NCBI GenBank assembly: GCA_002286715.1
Contig: NSJX01000002.1
Coordinates: 544,396 to 608,395, forward strand
Direction of reading: 5' to 3'
Length of the DNA: 64,000 bases
From: Dentipellis sp. KUC8613
Taxonomy: Eukaryota; Basidiomycota; Agaricomycetes; Russulales; Hericiaceae
Position 1 is the first letter of the stretch. The number at the start of each line of letters is the position of its first letter. A model generated the notes under the pieces. That model did not search any database. It was given only the letters and a program-made list of their open reading frames with translations, and had not been told where the DNA came from. Shown here in pieces: positions 38,608-53,453 of this stretch. A program made the translations under genes and the position numbers.

Positions 38608-41203
38608 CGGCGGGGCAACCCCGATGGACCCCAGCCGCCTTCGTCCGACCCGAACATTAGCGGTGCCTCTGCGCAGGGAGTCGGGGCGCGCAGAGGTCGT
38701 CTGCCTCGACGGAGGCGGCGACGGCGAAGATTTTGAGCGCGGCAGGGTAACGACGGGGGGCGAGGTCGGCTGGGGGAGTGTGGTGGGCGAGAGCAACGAT
38801 GCTGAAGAGCAGAGTTGGCGGGCGGCGGGAGGGACTCGGAGCAATAGTAGTGTGCACTGCAGCTGGCATCGTGCGTGACCCGCCCAGACGCCCCACACGT
38901 GACTCCGCCGTCCCCAACGCGTGCACGCCCATTCGCGTGTCGCCGCGACTCTCCGTTGCAGTCACTCTTCCCCACCAAGTTCTGTCTCTCTCCTTGCAGT
39001 CTGTGGGGGTGTCATTCGGGATTTATACACTACGACAAGCGCAACGCGTCTACGTCTCATGTCATTCGGATGGGAAAGGCGCCAAGAATGTTTCGTCAGA
39101 AATCATGAGGCTTGTCGCCTGCACTAGCTCTTCGCGTCCGCTGCGAAACGGCCGAAACTTCGGAGATCTGCCACAGCAGGACTAGTTGTGAGACTTCTGA
39201 TCCCGGGTCAGCATAATGAGCGAATCAGCGACGTCAGTCGTCGGAAAGGCATGAACAATCCCGAGATCCCAGCTTTCCGGTTTACCGAACCTAGTACGCG
39301 ATTCTGCCGAGACATGTTTTGATGCTGCCAGGACTGCGATGACTGACCGGGTCTATGCGCAGATCAACACCCTATCAACGGTTGCGACTCCCGACCAGAC
39401 AAACCCATCCGATCGTATAGGTTCATACCACATCAGCCGCCCTGGTGCGGAACGGGTAAGCCGCCGCCATCGGGCGCTGTAGGGCGTTGTGCGGCGAAGA
39501 GTATGCAATTTCATAATCCCATCATACGAAAATGCAGCAGTTTGTAATGCGGCAAGATTGGCTTGCTCAGATGGCGCCTCGAGGAAGAACGACTCCGACG
39601 ACTCGACACCCCAGACGAAAATGGAGGACGGCGCGCAATTACCACCGCGCCCATCGCTAGACTGATTCCATACATCCGGAACCCCAGTTAGAGGCGCCGA
39701 TGCCCCATCAGGGTATATCTAGACCGCTCAACGTCGTTATCGCCATAGGGAGTAGCCGAGGGCAGAAGATCGCACAGCCCAAAGCGAGCTAGGAACCCTA
39801 AATATGTAAGTCTGCCCTCGTGCGGACCAGGTCGTTCCGCAAGCACCCGACCTCACCTCGGAAAAAGACAGTTTACGTGGATTTACTGCACGTGTAGAGC
39901 TCGACGGACCAGACGTCCGCGGCGGTGCCCCCCTGGCTGACCTGAATCTTGAGGCAGCTGGAACATCGCGATTTCCGTTGCAAGTCTCCTTGGGGCGCCG
40001 CAATTTGTGGCATGGCGGGCTTCCATCAGCAGCACATGCAATGGGCTGGAAAGCCTGAGAAAAAAAGCCTGTATACTTACTGGTTGGAGACTTGTCACCT
40101 TCCAAGTTGATCGAGTCGAGGATCCGCGGTCGAGCAAATGCGCTATGTGGCCAGACCAGCATGTGCTCACCGTCAGCGCGTCCCCGAAGGTGTTATCAGC
40201 TAACAGAAATGACGCATCGACCTCTCGTCAGAGTAGATACTATGGTCGGTGCTCCGGGATGTAACGGCAGCGCGGAGTGCCGTATACCGTTCGAAGGCAG
40301 ACATGTCTGAGACACCCTGAGCAACAGGTGACATAGATAGGAACAACGCTCCTCCAGGCCTTATGTCTAGAAGCCGCGGTAAAATGCGAGCGTAGCAGAA
40401 GCACCACCACATCTGAATCGATAGAAGCAGGCATCCCGTAAGCAACGACCATCATGCAGGAAGAGCAAAAAACGTGCCTTGGCTGATCCACCCGCAGGAG
40501 ACTTGCGCCTCGCGCGACTGTTGCCGGTGCACGTACAGAACACTTCGGAAGCAGACCAACCCGGAAAGGAACATACACCGACACAGGGCGGCAATATGGA
40601 CCGCGCGCACCGCCGGGAGGAGAAACGCTAGCGGAGTTCCTAGGCGAGACCGGCTGTCAACGTAGCGATGAGTGCGGCAGCGGTCCATAGCGGTCCAAGG
40701 CTAGAGGCGTAGCAGGGCAGGCACGGGGGCGGACGTCCCGGCGATCGAGGTGCCTATAATGAGCCCAACACCCAGAGAAACAAGTGGAAAGATACGCACA
40801 CAGCAATAGAACACGCCAGTGTGTGCAATCGAAGAACGCACTCACCACTAAGAACCACAATGACTCGGACCACCACCGGATGGTCACATGGGAGTGTGGG
40901 TACTGCCGAAAGGCGACTGGGTAATTTCCCGCGTGCCGCAACGCCTCGTCCGGCTCATCTCTGACACGCCGCCAGCGCTGTTGTGAGCGAAGAAGGGAAG
41001 ACGTCCGCGATGGTATACGGCGACCTGCAGTGCGGCTGATCCTCGTGAGAAGGTGTGCGCGTGCGTAGAACGTGCCGAGGCTTCCAAGTTCGCACTCCGA
41101 CTCCGCGGCGGTGCGTCCGCCCAGTTCACCGTCGCGCACGCCTCAGACGCGACGCCAACCACATTAACGCGCGTCTTTCATTCCTCACTGCATCTCTGAG
41201 GCC
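38608..41203. other. Gene-poor 2.6-kb region
   Basis: Between dolichol kinase and uracil-DNA glycosylase. The first 380 bp is GC-rich and open on the minus strand without an ATG in the dolichol kinase frame. The rest has only short open frames without motifs. No transposon termini, tRNA or simple satellite recognised. Confidence 0.55.
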
Positions 41204-42830
41204 ATGGACGCGGAACGACGTGTCGTATACCTAGAGGACCTCGAGCCCCCTAAAGCGAAGCCCGTCGGCGCCGAAAAGGAGCCAGCAGACGCGTCACCGA
41301 GCGCGTCGCAGGAGTCCAGCGCGTCGACGAAGGCAAAGCCAGCTGTCACCGCCGTGAAGCGGCAGAGGACGCTCATGGACATGTTCTCCTCCAGTCCAGC
41401 ATCTGCAGAGCCCAGCTCAAAGAAACAGAAGTTAGTCAAGTCAGGCTCTAGTAGCTCTGCGCTGGCAGTCTCGGGAAAGTCAGTGGCTGGGTCAAGCGCT
41501 AGCACGACGACCCTCGGTCTGCAGCCTTTGAACGCGATTCCGTTCTCGATGTCCGCCTATCAGGACTCTCTCACCGAGGATCAGCGCAGGCTGCTGAAGC
41601 TTGAGTGCGAAACTATGGGAAAGAGCTGGTACGTACTGGGATTACTTCCACGCTTAATTCGTATTTTACCTTTCGATAGGTTAAAGCTCCTGAAAGACGA
41701 AATTAGAAAACCTTATTTTATATCGCTGAAAGAGTTTCTCTGGAAAGAGGGAGTCCAAGGTCCTGACGACAGCGCCAAGAATCTGAAAGTGTACCCTGCC
41801 CGTAAGTGCCTCGAACGAAAGGCACATTGCCTCTTGCTTATCGTCTATCTGAATAGCTAAGAACATCTATTCTTGGTCGAACTACACGCCGTTGGGGAAA
41901 GTGAAGGTCGTTATCGTGGGTCAGGATCCCTATCACGGTGCGGGACAAGCGCACGGTAAGTTTCGACTTGGTTCGTCAGGTCGCCGCGACATGACGACCC
42001 TGCGCAGGCCTCTGCTTCTCTGTGCCGCCCAACGTCGCGGTCCCGCCGTCGCTGCATAATGTAACGCACAAATTCAATTTTTGCTGAAAATGACCTCCGC
42101 GCTGACGCCCGATTCCAGATTTTCAAGGAGATTAGAGCAGAATATCCTGACTTTGTGCCGCCCAAGCATGGGTAAGTCCAAGACGCCCTCCACCCGGCAG
42201 TAACGCCCGTGGAGTCCGGCTGCATTGCCGTGTATGAGACTCACGTCACCGTCTGCCCCCGCAGGACGCTTACGGCCTGGGCCGAGAACGGTGTGCTGAT
42301 GCTGAATACGTGTCTGACCGTGCGCGCGGGCGACGCAGGCTCGCACTCGCAGCGGGGCTGGGAGCAGTTCACGGACAAGGTCGTGGACGTCGTCGATCGG
42401 TACGGGGGCGCCAATCTGCCCACGACGGACCCCTCTGACAAGGCCGGGCATGGTCGCGGGGTGGTGTTTCTGGCGTGGGGCGCCTGGGCTGCGAAACGGG
42501 TGGCCAAGCTGGACAAAGTACGTACTCGCCCCGCCGCCCCTCGTCCGATCACCTGATCCTCTCTCCCGCGACGCACTGGCCCCGCTGCCCTTCAGAAGAA
42601 GCACCTAATATTAACCAGCGCCGTAAGTAGCCCCCTGCGCCCCTCGAGTTTGGGAATCTTGCAGTACTGATCAGGCGGCGGACGTACGTGTTCCCCAGCA
42701 TCCTTCCCCGTTCAGCGCGAACAAGGGGTTTCTTGGTAATGGACACTTCAAAAAGGCGAACGATTGGCTGGAGGCACGATATGGCCCAGATGGCCGAGTG
42801 GACTGGTGCCGCCTGGGTCCCGTCATATGA
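41204..42830 (+). CDS. UNG1: Uracil-DNA glycosylase (family 1)
   Basis: Removes uracil from DNA in base-excision repair; 387 aa. Exons: 41204-41628, 41680-41801, 41857-41955, 42008-42060, 42119-42171, 42265-42517, 42596-42622, 42699-42830. Family-1 motifs are intact: the catalytic water-activating loop GQDPYHG (Asp206) and the Leu-loop HPSP (His345, opening the last exon). Also present are CFSVPP in the uracil pocket and the [10 protein letters not shown] segment. The Lys/Ser-rich N-terminal region of about 125 residues includes QRTLMDMF (54-61), resembling a PCNA-interacting peptide as in nuclear UNG2. C-terminal residues after the core are short. A mitochondrial form would need another start; none is obvious. 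Confidence 0.96.
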
Positions 42831-43324
42831 CGGGCAGCGCGGTATCACGAGATTGAGGCAGGGGCCAAGGGGCCTTTGATGGGAGCGTAGGAGGACGCAC
42901 CTGGTGTTGTCGGGCGGAGAGGGCTGAGCTCGAACCGATGGGGGATTATCAGTGGTCATTCTCAGCCTTATATGGACGTCGTATATACTATACCTGCTGT
43001 TAACGTATAGATCAAGCATTGGATACCTCGAAATATTAATGTGGATGCTAACTCCAATAGATGCCCCGAGTACCTTACTACCGGAAAAGACGAAATAGAC
43101 GCCCGTATGATGATAGATTACATTAACGTCCATGCGGTCCCGTCGTCAGTGCGATAAAATCTGATTAGTATGACAAAAAAACAACTAACAGTTAGTGACC
43201 GGCGCGATGTGTGTCCAACCGAATAACGATACATCAAAGTGGTGAAGCCAGGTGTAGACAGCAATGGGAAGATATTTTGATACCAGCGATGGAGGATCAG
43301 AGCGACAGAGCAAGGCGACAGCAA
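42831..43324. other. Convergent intergenic region
   Basis: 494 bp of AT-richer sequence between the convergent UNG and bZIP genes; presumably both 3' UTRs. Nothing else seen. Confidence 0.5.
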
Positions 43325-44433
43325 TCAGGTTTCCCGACCATACGTTTCGCCGCCGCCGCCTCCGCCGCCGCCACCACCGCTGCTGTAGGGAGTACGTAGA
43401 TGTAGATGGGGATCAGACATGCGCGGCGGCGACGGCCGTCGCTGCGCTGCGGCCTGCATCTGGGTGACAGACGGAAGCTGGTACTGCTGCTGGTCGACCA
43501 TTGTGTTCCGGTAGTTTGGGGGCTCGGGGATCGTTCGTCTCTGGGCGTAGTGCATGGTCGGGGGCGCGGGCGGCGGTTCTCGATGCATCGAAGGGAGCAT
43601 GTGTGGAGTCGGAGGCGACGCGTGATGCATTTGCGAGGCATCCGGGGAAGAGTAGGATGTGTGTTGTGTATAGGAGAAAGCCTGCGGATCGTCGCGCGAG
43701 TCACGCACGGCATAGCTTGCACTGTAAGGCCCTTCGGCCATAGGCCGATCGGCGGTGTGCGCGTAATTTTGTGCGCTCTGAGGCACAGGGGGCATGTAGA
43801 GACTGGATGGGACTGAGCGCGATGTGGAGGGCATGGATGGGGGGTAGGAGTAGTGGTGCGGGGGTGGTTTGTGGGCAGCGACGCCGGCAAGAGGGTAGCC
43901 CGTGGACGGGGAAGAGGCGTGCGACTCGGGTTGCTCCTCTCCCATGATCATGGGTTGGTCCCAGGTGCCCTCGAGGCCATGTACCGAATGCGGCGAGGGG
44001 CGCATGGTGGCGGTGATTGTCGAGGGAGAGAGGGAGTGTGTGCGGGTCGGGGAGGGCGATTCGCCGGCGGACGAACCATCCCGACTGGTCGAGGTGGGAA
44101 GCGCAGCGGCGGCCTGTGAGCGGGAGCCGGAGGCCGCACTAAAGGCCTTTGGCTTGTCTTTCCCCGTCGGTCCTTTGCCCAAAGGGGGACGGTTAGCTGG
44201 GGGGAGATTAAGGGCGGCCCTGAGGGTTGTATTTTCCTCCTCGAGCTCTGCGACGCGCTGCTCGAGAGCCTGCGGCGAATGGGGGACGGGGGGTGAGGAT
44301 GGAGAGAGGGACGGACGGAGACGGGACGCACCTCGAGATGGGCGGCGCGTCGGGCGCGAAAGGCCCTCTGTACGTCGCGTGCGCGGTTAGGGGGGAGACT
44401 GTCGTTCCGCTTCCTGCCGCGCTTGGAGGACAT
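43325..44433 (-). CDS. bZIP transcription factor
   Basis: 348-aa nuclear DNA-binding protein. Exons in coding order: 44433-44332, 44269-43325. The basic region near the N-terminus reads NRARDVQRAFRARRAAHLE, the NxxRxxQxxxRxR pattern typical of fungal bZIPs. The leucine zipper starts right at the exon junction (ALEQRVAELEEENTTLRAAL). The remaining 280 residues are Ser/Pro/Gln/His-rich and probably disordered, ending with a run of ten glycines before ETYGRET. The short N-terminus (16 residues before the basic region) and basic-region pattern do not let me name an ortholog. The only intron (62 nt) separates the DNA-contacting basic region from the zipper. Confidence 0.88.
43348..43380 (+). repeat. 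CCG-type trinucleotide repeat encoding polyglycine
   Basis: Imperfect CCG/CCA/CCT triplet run, which on the minus strand encodes the glycine tract near the C-terminus of the bZIP protein. Likely length-polymorphic. Confidence 0.7.
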
Positions 44434-44823
44434 GGGCTCGGGAGGATGGGGGGCTCGACGGAAGATGCGGAGGCGACGGAGGAGAGAAACGAAAAGCGGA
44501 GCCTGGAGGATGATAGCTATATAGGTCAAGCAGTCCGCCGCCGAGACGGCGCTATTGATTCTTTGTTAGGCGCTACGTCGATCTCGCTCGAGGGGCCAGG
44601 CCGACGGGCGAACGACCCTGATTCGCTCCGTCTCCAGGGCTTCCTCTCATCAAACATCCCTCATTTCCATCTCATTTCCACCTCATTTCTCGCTTTCTTT
44701 CCTATCATTTCTCTATCCATGTTACTCTACATGTCACCCGACCCATCCGAGATGACGCGATGGTCGCGATGGCCCCTCCTTTCTCGGCCTCGTGCTGCCG
44801 ATGCACCGACCAGGCACCGTCCA
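44434..44823. promoter_or_regulatory. Intergenic region upstream of the bZIP gene
   Basis: 390 bp between the bZIP start and the XPB stop, both on the minus strand. Presumed bZIP promoter, with a T/C-rich stretch at 44640-44720. Confidence 0.45.
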
Positions 44824-48160
<3,337 letters not shown>

Positions 48161-48502
48161 TCAACGAAGATTTGACGGTAGTTTCGTGGTTCAACCTGCG
48201 TTCAGCACACAATACCTGGCTTACAGAGGTCTACAGCCTATACAAGAACGAACGAGGTGACCTAGAGGTGAAAGGTAGAGAAGAGAGAGCGAGTGAGTCG
48301 TACGGCAGCGAGGACTCGCCACCATGACCAAGGGCTGACTCAGCGAGCGGAGCTTGAAACGACAATCTTGATCCGCCGCACCATTTGCTCGACGTCGAGA
48401 GCGACGACGTTCAGCTTGACGCCCGCCTCCTCATCCCTCGTCTTACTGTCCTTTTCTTTCTCGTCCTTAGCTCGGCGTCACTCTTCTTGCTTGTTTTGAA
48501 AA
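48161..48502. promoter_or_regulatory. Bidirectional promoter of XPB and the branchpoint-binding protein
   Basis: 342 bp between two divergent start codons, with both promoters. Pyrimidine-rich near 48430-48480 ahead of the plus-strand gene. No TATA box seen. Confidence 0.45.
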
Positions 48503-50381
48503 ATGTGGAGACCCGCAACTCGTCAGATTACGGGCACCAACGATGGTGAGTAATAACACTCAGTCATTGTCGCCATCGGAAATGCTTACAATGTTCTCTT
48601 TGTAGTTCCTCTCGGAAATCGTCGTCGGTTCGGCCCTGCTCCAGTCGAGGAGACCGCACCGCCTCAGCTAGCCCAACCTTCACCGTCTGCCTATCCGCGT
48701 CCCAGAGATGATGATAGAGGGCGGAAGGAAGAATCCCCTTCTTCCAGCGGCACTCCCGTACCAGGTAAGCACAGAAGGTGCCCGGTTGACCTCACCAGCT
48801 CTTGCAGAGTGCACAGGCGGCATAGCGGCGGTGAAATGTTGTGTTTTGCTCTGATATGCGTTTATATGCCTAACCGTGACCAATGACCTCGCACCTGATC
48901 TCCTTCACTAACGTCGGACCACCGTACTCACACTAACTTGTGTTCCGCAATAGCTGACGCTAATGGTCCCCGTAAAAGACGCAGCCGCTGGGGCGAAGCT
49001 AAAACAGAAATTCCTGGTTTGCCCACGGCTATCTCTGCCACTGGTGTTTCTCAGGCCCAGCTCGACAACTACGCCATCCACCTGCGCCTCGAAGAAATCA
49101 ATCGCAAGCTGCGGTTGAACGATTTCGTGCCTCCCGAGCGCGAGCGGTAAGCGTTTTTTTTTTCGACCGTTCATACCTGCATTTATCTGATTGGGATCGT
49201 TTTAGATCACCCTCCCCTCCACCCACCTACGATGCTCACGGTCGTCGTACCAATACCCGCGAAGTCCGCTACCGGAAGAAGCTGGAAGATGAGCGCATCC
49301 GCCTCGTCGACCGTGCCATGAAAAATGACCCGAACTTCCGCCCTCCCGTGGAATACCACCAGCAAAAACGATCCCAGAGGCCATCAGAAAAGGTCTACAT
49401 TCCCGTCAAGGAGTTTCCGGAGATCAACTTCTTCGGACTGCTCGTCGGGCCTCGCGGTAACAGTTTGAAGAAGATGGAAAGGGAAAGCGGCGCAAAGATC
49501 AGTATCAGAGGCAAGGGTAGCGTCAAAGAGGGCAAGGCCCGACCAGACCAATTTGCGGAAGACGCAGAGGAAGATCTTCATTGTCTTGTTCTTGCTGATT
49601 CTGACGAGAAGGTTGCGGCCTGTGTCAAGATGATCAACAGGGTCATTGAAACGGTAAATCTTCCGTCTATATATGTCCCATCCATAAGCAGGCACGCTAA
49701 TTCACCCCTTTCTGACAGGCCGCCTCCACCCCTGAAGGCCAGAACGACCACAAGCGCAATCAGCTTCGAGAGCTCGCAGCATTGAATGGTACTCTTCGTG
49801 ACGACGAGAACCAGATCTGTCAGAACTGTGGTGGGGTCGGCCACCGGAAATACGACTGCCCGGAGCAACGTAACTTCACCGCTAACATCATCTGTCGCGT
49901 CTGTGGTAGCGCAGGCCATATGGCCCGTGACTGTACAGTTAACAAGGAAGCTGGTGCCATGAACGCTCAATTTGGTGGTCCTCCTCCGCCGATGAACAAG
50001 GGTGGCTTCGACTCAGAGTATGCCAGCCTCATGGCGGAGCTCGGCGAGAGCGGAAAGGGGCCTGGAGGCGACGCTGGAAGAGGGTATGGAGGCGGTGGAC
50101 ATGACATTACGGCTGGAGGTTTGAATGTCCCCCCTTGGCGTCGGCCCGAGGTGTGGCAGTCAAACATCCCAGCACCGACAAACCAACAGCAGGGCTATCG
50201 ACCTCCGCAGGCGGGATACGGAGGATACGGCGCTCCGGCAGGCTATGGCACGCCTACGAGCCAGACTTGGTCTGGATACTCGCAAACCCCTTACCAGCAG
50301 CAGCCACAGGACTACTCGAACTACGCTCAGTACTACCAGAACCAATACACCGCCCAACAGACCGGCACCCCAACTCACTGA
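48503..50381 (+). CDS. MSL5: Branchpoint-binding protein (BBP/SF1/Msl5)
   Basis: Splicing factor that recognises the intron branchpoint with U2AF during early spliceosome assembly; 501 aa. Exons: 48503-48545, 48606-48764, 48954-49146, 49206-49653, 49719-50381. Order of parts: N-terminal helix-hairpin and the U2AF-binding RKRRSRWG motif (SRW tryptophan at about residue 78), SPSPPP phospho-site context, KH-QUA2 domain ([17 protein letters not shown]), two CCHC zinc knuckles ([14 protein letters not shown] and [14 protein letters not shown]), and a Gly/Pro/Gln/Tyr-rich tail. The third intron (48765-48953, 189 nt) is about three times the local norm and could be regulated or carry a small RNA. 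Confidence 0.96.
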
Positions 50382-50842
50382 ACTTCCATGGCTCGTTCCT
50401 AACCCTCTGATCGCCTCTCGAGTTTCTCACAGGACCGGCCGCCTCCATTTTCTCTAGCGTTCCGCGCTTTTTTTGACAGGTCCAGGGTCCGCCGACGGTC
50501 GCCCCGTCGCAGGTATCACCTCAGTTCATGCAGCATGTGGCTTTTTGACGATGGTCATCTCGTACTCACACTTCTCCCTCGTTTCCTTGACGGCATGTGT
50601 TTTGTGGGCTCCTTGACAATATACGTAACCTGTAACTCTTCTTTACTCGGTCCCGATCAATGCATAGTTCTGTAGCCCGTTATTGGAGCTCAGCGCTCCG
50701 TGTACTCATGTTTTCGAAGCATATGGCATCGTATGACGGCGCTTGTGAATAAATACACTATGAATTACCGCGATTATATTGTACAGGCATGCCGCGAGTC
50801 TCGTCGAAGTTGTCCCAGGCGCATGAGTCCGAGCGAAGCGCG
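50382..50842. other. Convergent intergenic region
   Basis: 461 bp between the convergent branchpoint-binding protein and RCM1 genes; presumably 3' UTRs. No other feature supported. Confidence 0.5.
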
Positions 50843-52926
50843 CTACTCCTCGTCCTTTTTGCTCTTCTTCTTCTTACGTTTCTTCTTTTTCTTGCCCGAG
50901 CTCCCGCCCACCTTCAGGCCATCTTCGGGATGCGGGCTCCCTTCTTCCGCCTTCCTTTTTCCGAGAATGGTGTCTTCGGACTGCTGCTCAATCTGATAAC
51001 CAAAATCCGATGGGTCCGAGGCACCACGGCGCACGAAGCATGACACGAAGAAGCCATTGGTGGCGTCGTGGCCAGGGGAGCAGCGCACCAGGGAGTCCGC
51101 TTCATCTCCGCATGTCCATGTCAGCACGCTTCTGATACTCGCAGCAGATTCGGGGGACGGGAGCGGACGGGCGCACCTGGGCCGTCTGCCAATATGCCCG
51201 GCAATCCCCTGCGATGCCAGGCGGGGAGCACGTCGGCGCGGGGAGCGAGCGCGAAGCCGCCGCGCGCGGCTTCGTCGCTGTTAATAGCCTGCATCACGAC
51301 GTGCTCGTTTTCGACCGCATGCACGCTGCACGTGGAGTATACGATTTTCTGGACGGATGGAACTGCAGGTGGGTGGACGAAGAGTGGTTGGATGGCGGTG
51401 GATGAGTGGTCGTCTGTGCGTCAGCAACGGACGACGTGCTAGGACGGGAGGAGATAGCGTACATTTCATGGCGTGCTTGATCATCATCAGCTGGAAGGTG
51501 GACAGCTTGGTTAGCCGCTCGTCTTGGCTGTCTGCATTTTCCTCCTCTAGCAAAGGCCCATCAGCGTGCTATGGTCGTACGGCGGCGCGGGGCGCGAACC
51601 CTGGGCGGAATTATGACATACCTGTGTCGAGCAGATAGTCGAGCCGGTTGACGATGCCCGAGCCGCTGCACGAGGGGTCTAGAAGGCTGCGCGCATGCGT
51701 CCATGCACCGATGTCAGAAATTCGAGCTCCGTGGTCAGATCGCAGAATCGCAGGTGAGACGGGGGACGTTCTTACATATGTGTGACCTGCGCGAATCGGG
51801 GGTCGCTGGGATCCACAGTGAGAAAGTCGGTGTTCAGCGTCTCGACGTTGCTGCAGCCGGCCCTGCCAAGCATGGTATTGAGGGTCGCAAACCTCTTCCG
51901 GTCGCGCTCGAACGCGAAGAGCTGTGGGAGGCGTGCGGGAGGCACTCTGTGCGTCAGATCCAGCGCGTCGCGTGAACGCTCAAGCGGGAAATTTGACCTT
52001 GCCCTTATTGCCCATGAGGGCGCTCAGATGCGACGTCTTGTTCCCCGGCGCAGCGGTCGCATCGATGACGCGGCTGTCAGCGTGGGCGGGGGGCGCAAGG
52101 ACGGCCGCGGGGAAACACGAGGCCTTGTCCTGCAGGATGATCTTCCCACTGGTGTACAGCGGGTCGTCGTGGAACTGCATTTGCGGTGGGAAGAGATAGA
52201 GATGGGGTATGTGCTCGTCTGGCGAGAAGCTTCTGTGGAACAGGCCGGAATGAAACGACGATCTTTCGGGCGGAAAGGGCTGAGAGAGCGCCGACATACT
52301 TGGTGCTGGCGTCAAGGGGATCGCCGAGTGTGTATCCTTGTGCGAGGAACGCCTTGCGCGCCGCGTCGTCTGAACACTTCAGTGTGTTAACGCGCACGTA
52401 CCGTGGAATCTTCGCTGGAATAAGAACTTTTGTTATCCCCTGCTGGTAAGTAGCCGTGTGGTGACGGGAACTGACCGGCGCGAGCGTCTTCAGCCTGGGC
52501 CAGCTGCTCGTTGCTTCTTGCGCCCCGTTTGATTTTGGCCTTCTGGAATTCGCCGTTCAGCCTGGCCTTGTGCCGCAGTATCGCCTGCTTTATGGGGCCC
52601 GCGCCCGCCTGGATCCCGTTCTTCGAGAGCAGCACGTCGTGCACCAGCACCAGGGCCAAGTTCGGCGACGTGATCTTGCGCTCCTCCTTCAGCAGCTTCG
52701 ACGCGACGATCACATCCATGAGCACAGACTTGTCTGTCAAACCAGACTTTGTTCAACGGCACGCTGAGCGCAGGACGACGTGGGCCTCACACTTGAGCGT
52801 CTCGATGACCAGCGCGGCGGTGCGCTTGCGGTCTTTCTCTGGTAGCGTACTCAGGACGCCCTTGATGGAGCCCTCTTTCGCATCCAGACGGTCAAGCGTC
52901 TTAGCAGCCTCAAAGTAGAAATTCAT
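50843..52926 (-). CDS. RCM1: rRNA cytosine-5 methyltransferase RCM1/NSUN5
   Basis: SAM-dependent Nop2/Sun-family enzyme; its yeast and animal relatives make an m5C in large-subunit rRNA. 495 aa. Exons in coding order: 52926-52791, 52733-52476, 52414-52300, 52232-51998, 51921-51776, 51686-51622, 51546-51463, 51362-51177, 51105-50843. The N-terminus MNFYFEAAKTLDRL is characteristic of Rcm1/NSUN5. Motif I reads DATAAPGNKTSH. The two catalytic cysteines are present: Cys303 in DPSCSGSG (motif IV) and Cys358 in YSTCSV (motif VI). The Lys-rich C-terminal tail probably gives nucleolar targeting. Divergent from the DnaJ gene. Confidence 0.94.
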
Positions 52927-53453
52927 GGTATATTGCTGGGTAGCGAAGAGGAATTAGGACAGGAGTGCAAAAGGTACATGGGTTGACGTGCGTATACGAT
53001 ACGTCAAAGTCTCTAGGTCCGTCAGGCAATCTCGTGTGAGAGGCAAGTCTGGAGAAGAGGCAATTAGCTGGATATTCGTCTCAGGATGAGAGTGGGAAAG
53101 AAAAAGATCAGGTCATATGGAAATGGTCTTCCACCCCGGGGATACCGAGTCGGACAATGTAGATAAGTTTATGAAAGCATCATATCGGACTATGAGACGC
53201 CCAAGACTGAGATAGAGGACACAAAGGCTCACCTTGATCACCTGTACATTCCGAACACCAAAGAGAGTTGAAGAAAGGAGCAAGAGATGGCGAAGGAGGT
53301 GGTCGGTGGTCAAGAGGGGATTTCAAAGTCCGCCAAAAAATCGCTCGCGTGTGCGTTTGGCGACGCGCGCGCCGCGTCGGGTGAACCATAAAAGGACAGC
53401 GCGGCACGCTCGTCCTCTCTTCCTCCCCGACGGCGCATTGCTAATCACCCAAA
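52927..53453. promoter_or_regulatory. Divergent promoter region of RCM1 and the DnaJ gene
   Basis: 527 bp between divergent genes. A TATA-like ATAAAAG occurs at 53389, about 65 nt upstream of the first nucleotide of the DnaJ start codon. I found no clean nGAAnnTTCn heat-shock array. Confidence 0.45.

Noticed and set aside
38427..38978. Minus-strand 183-codon frame upstream of dolichol kinase
   Set aside because: It is not the frame that continues into dolichol kinase and shows no domain.
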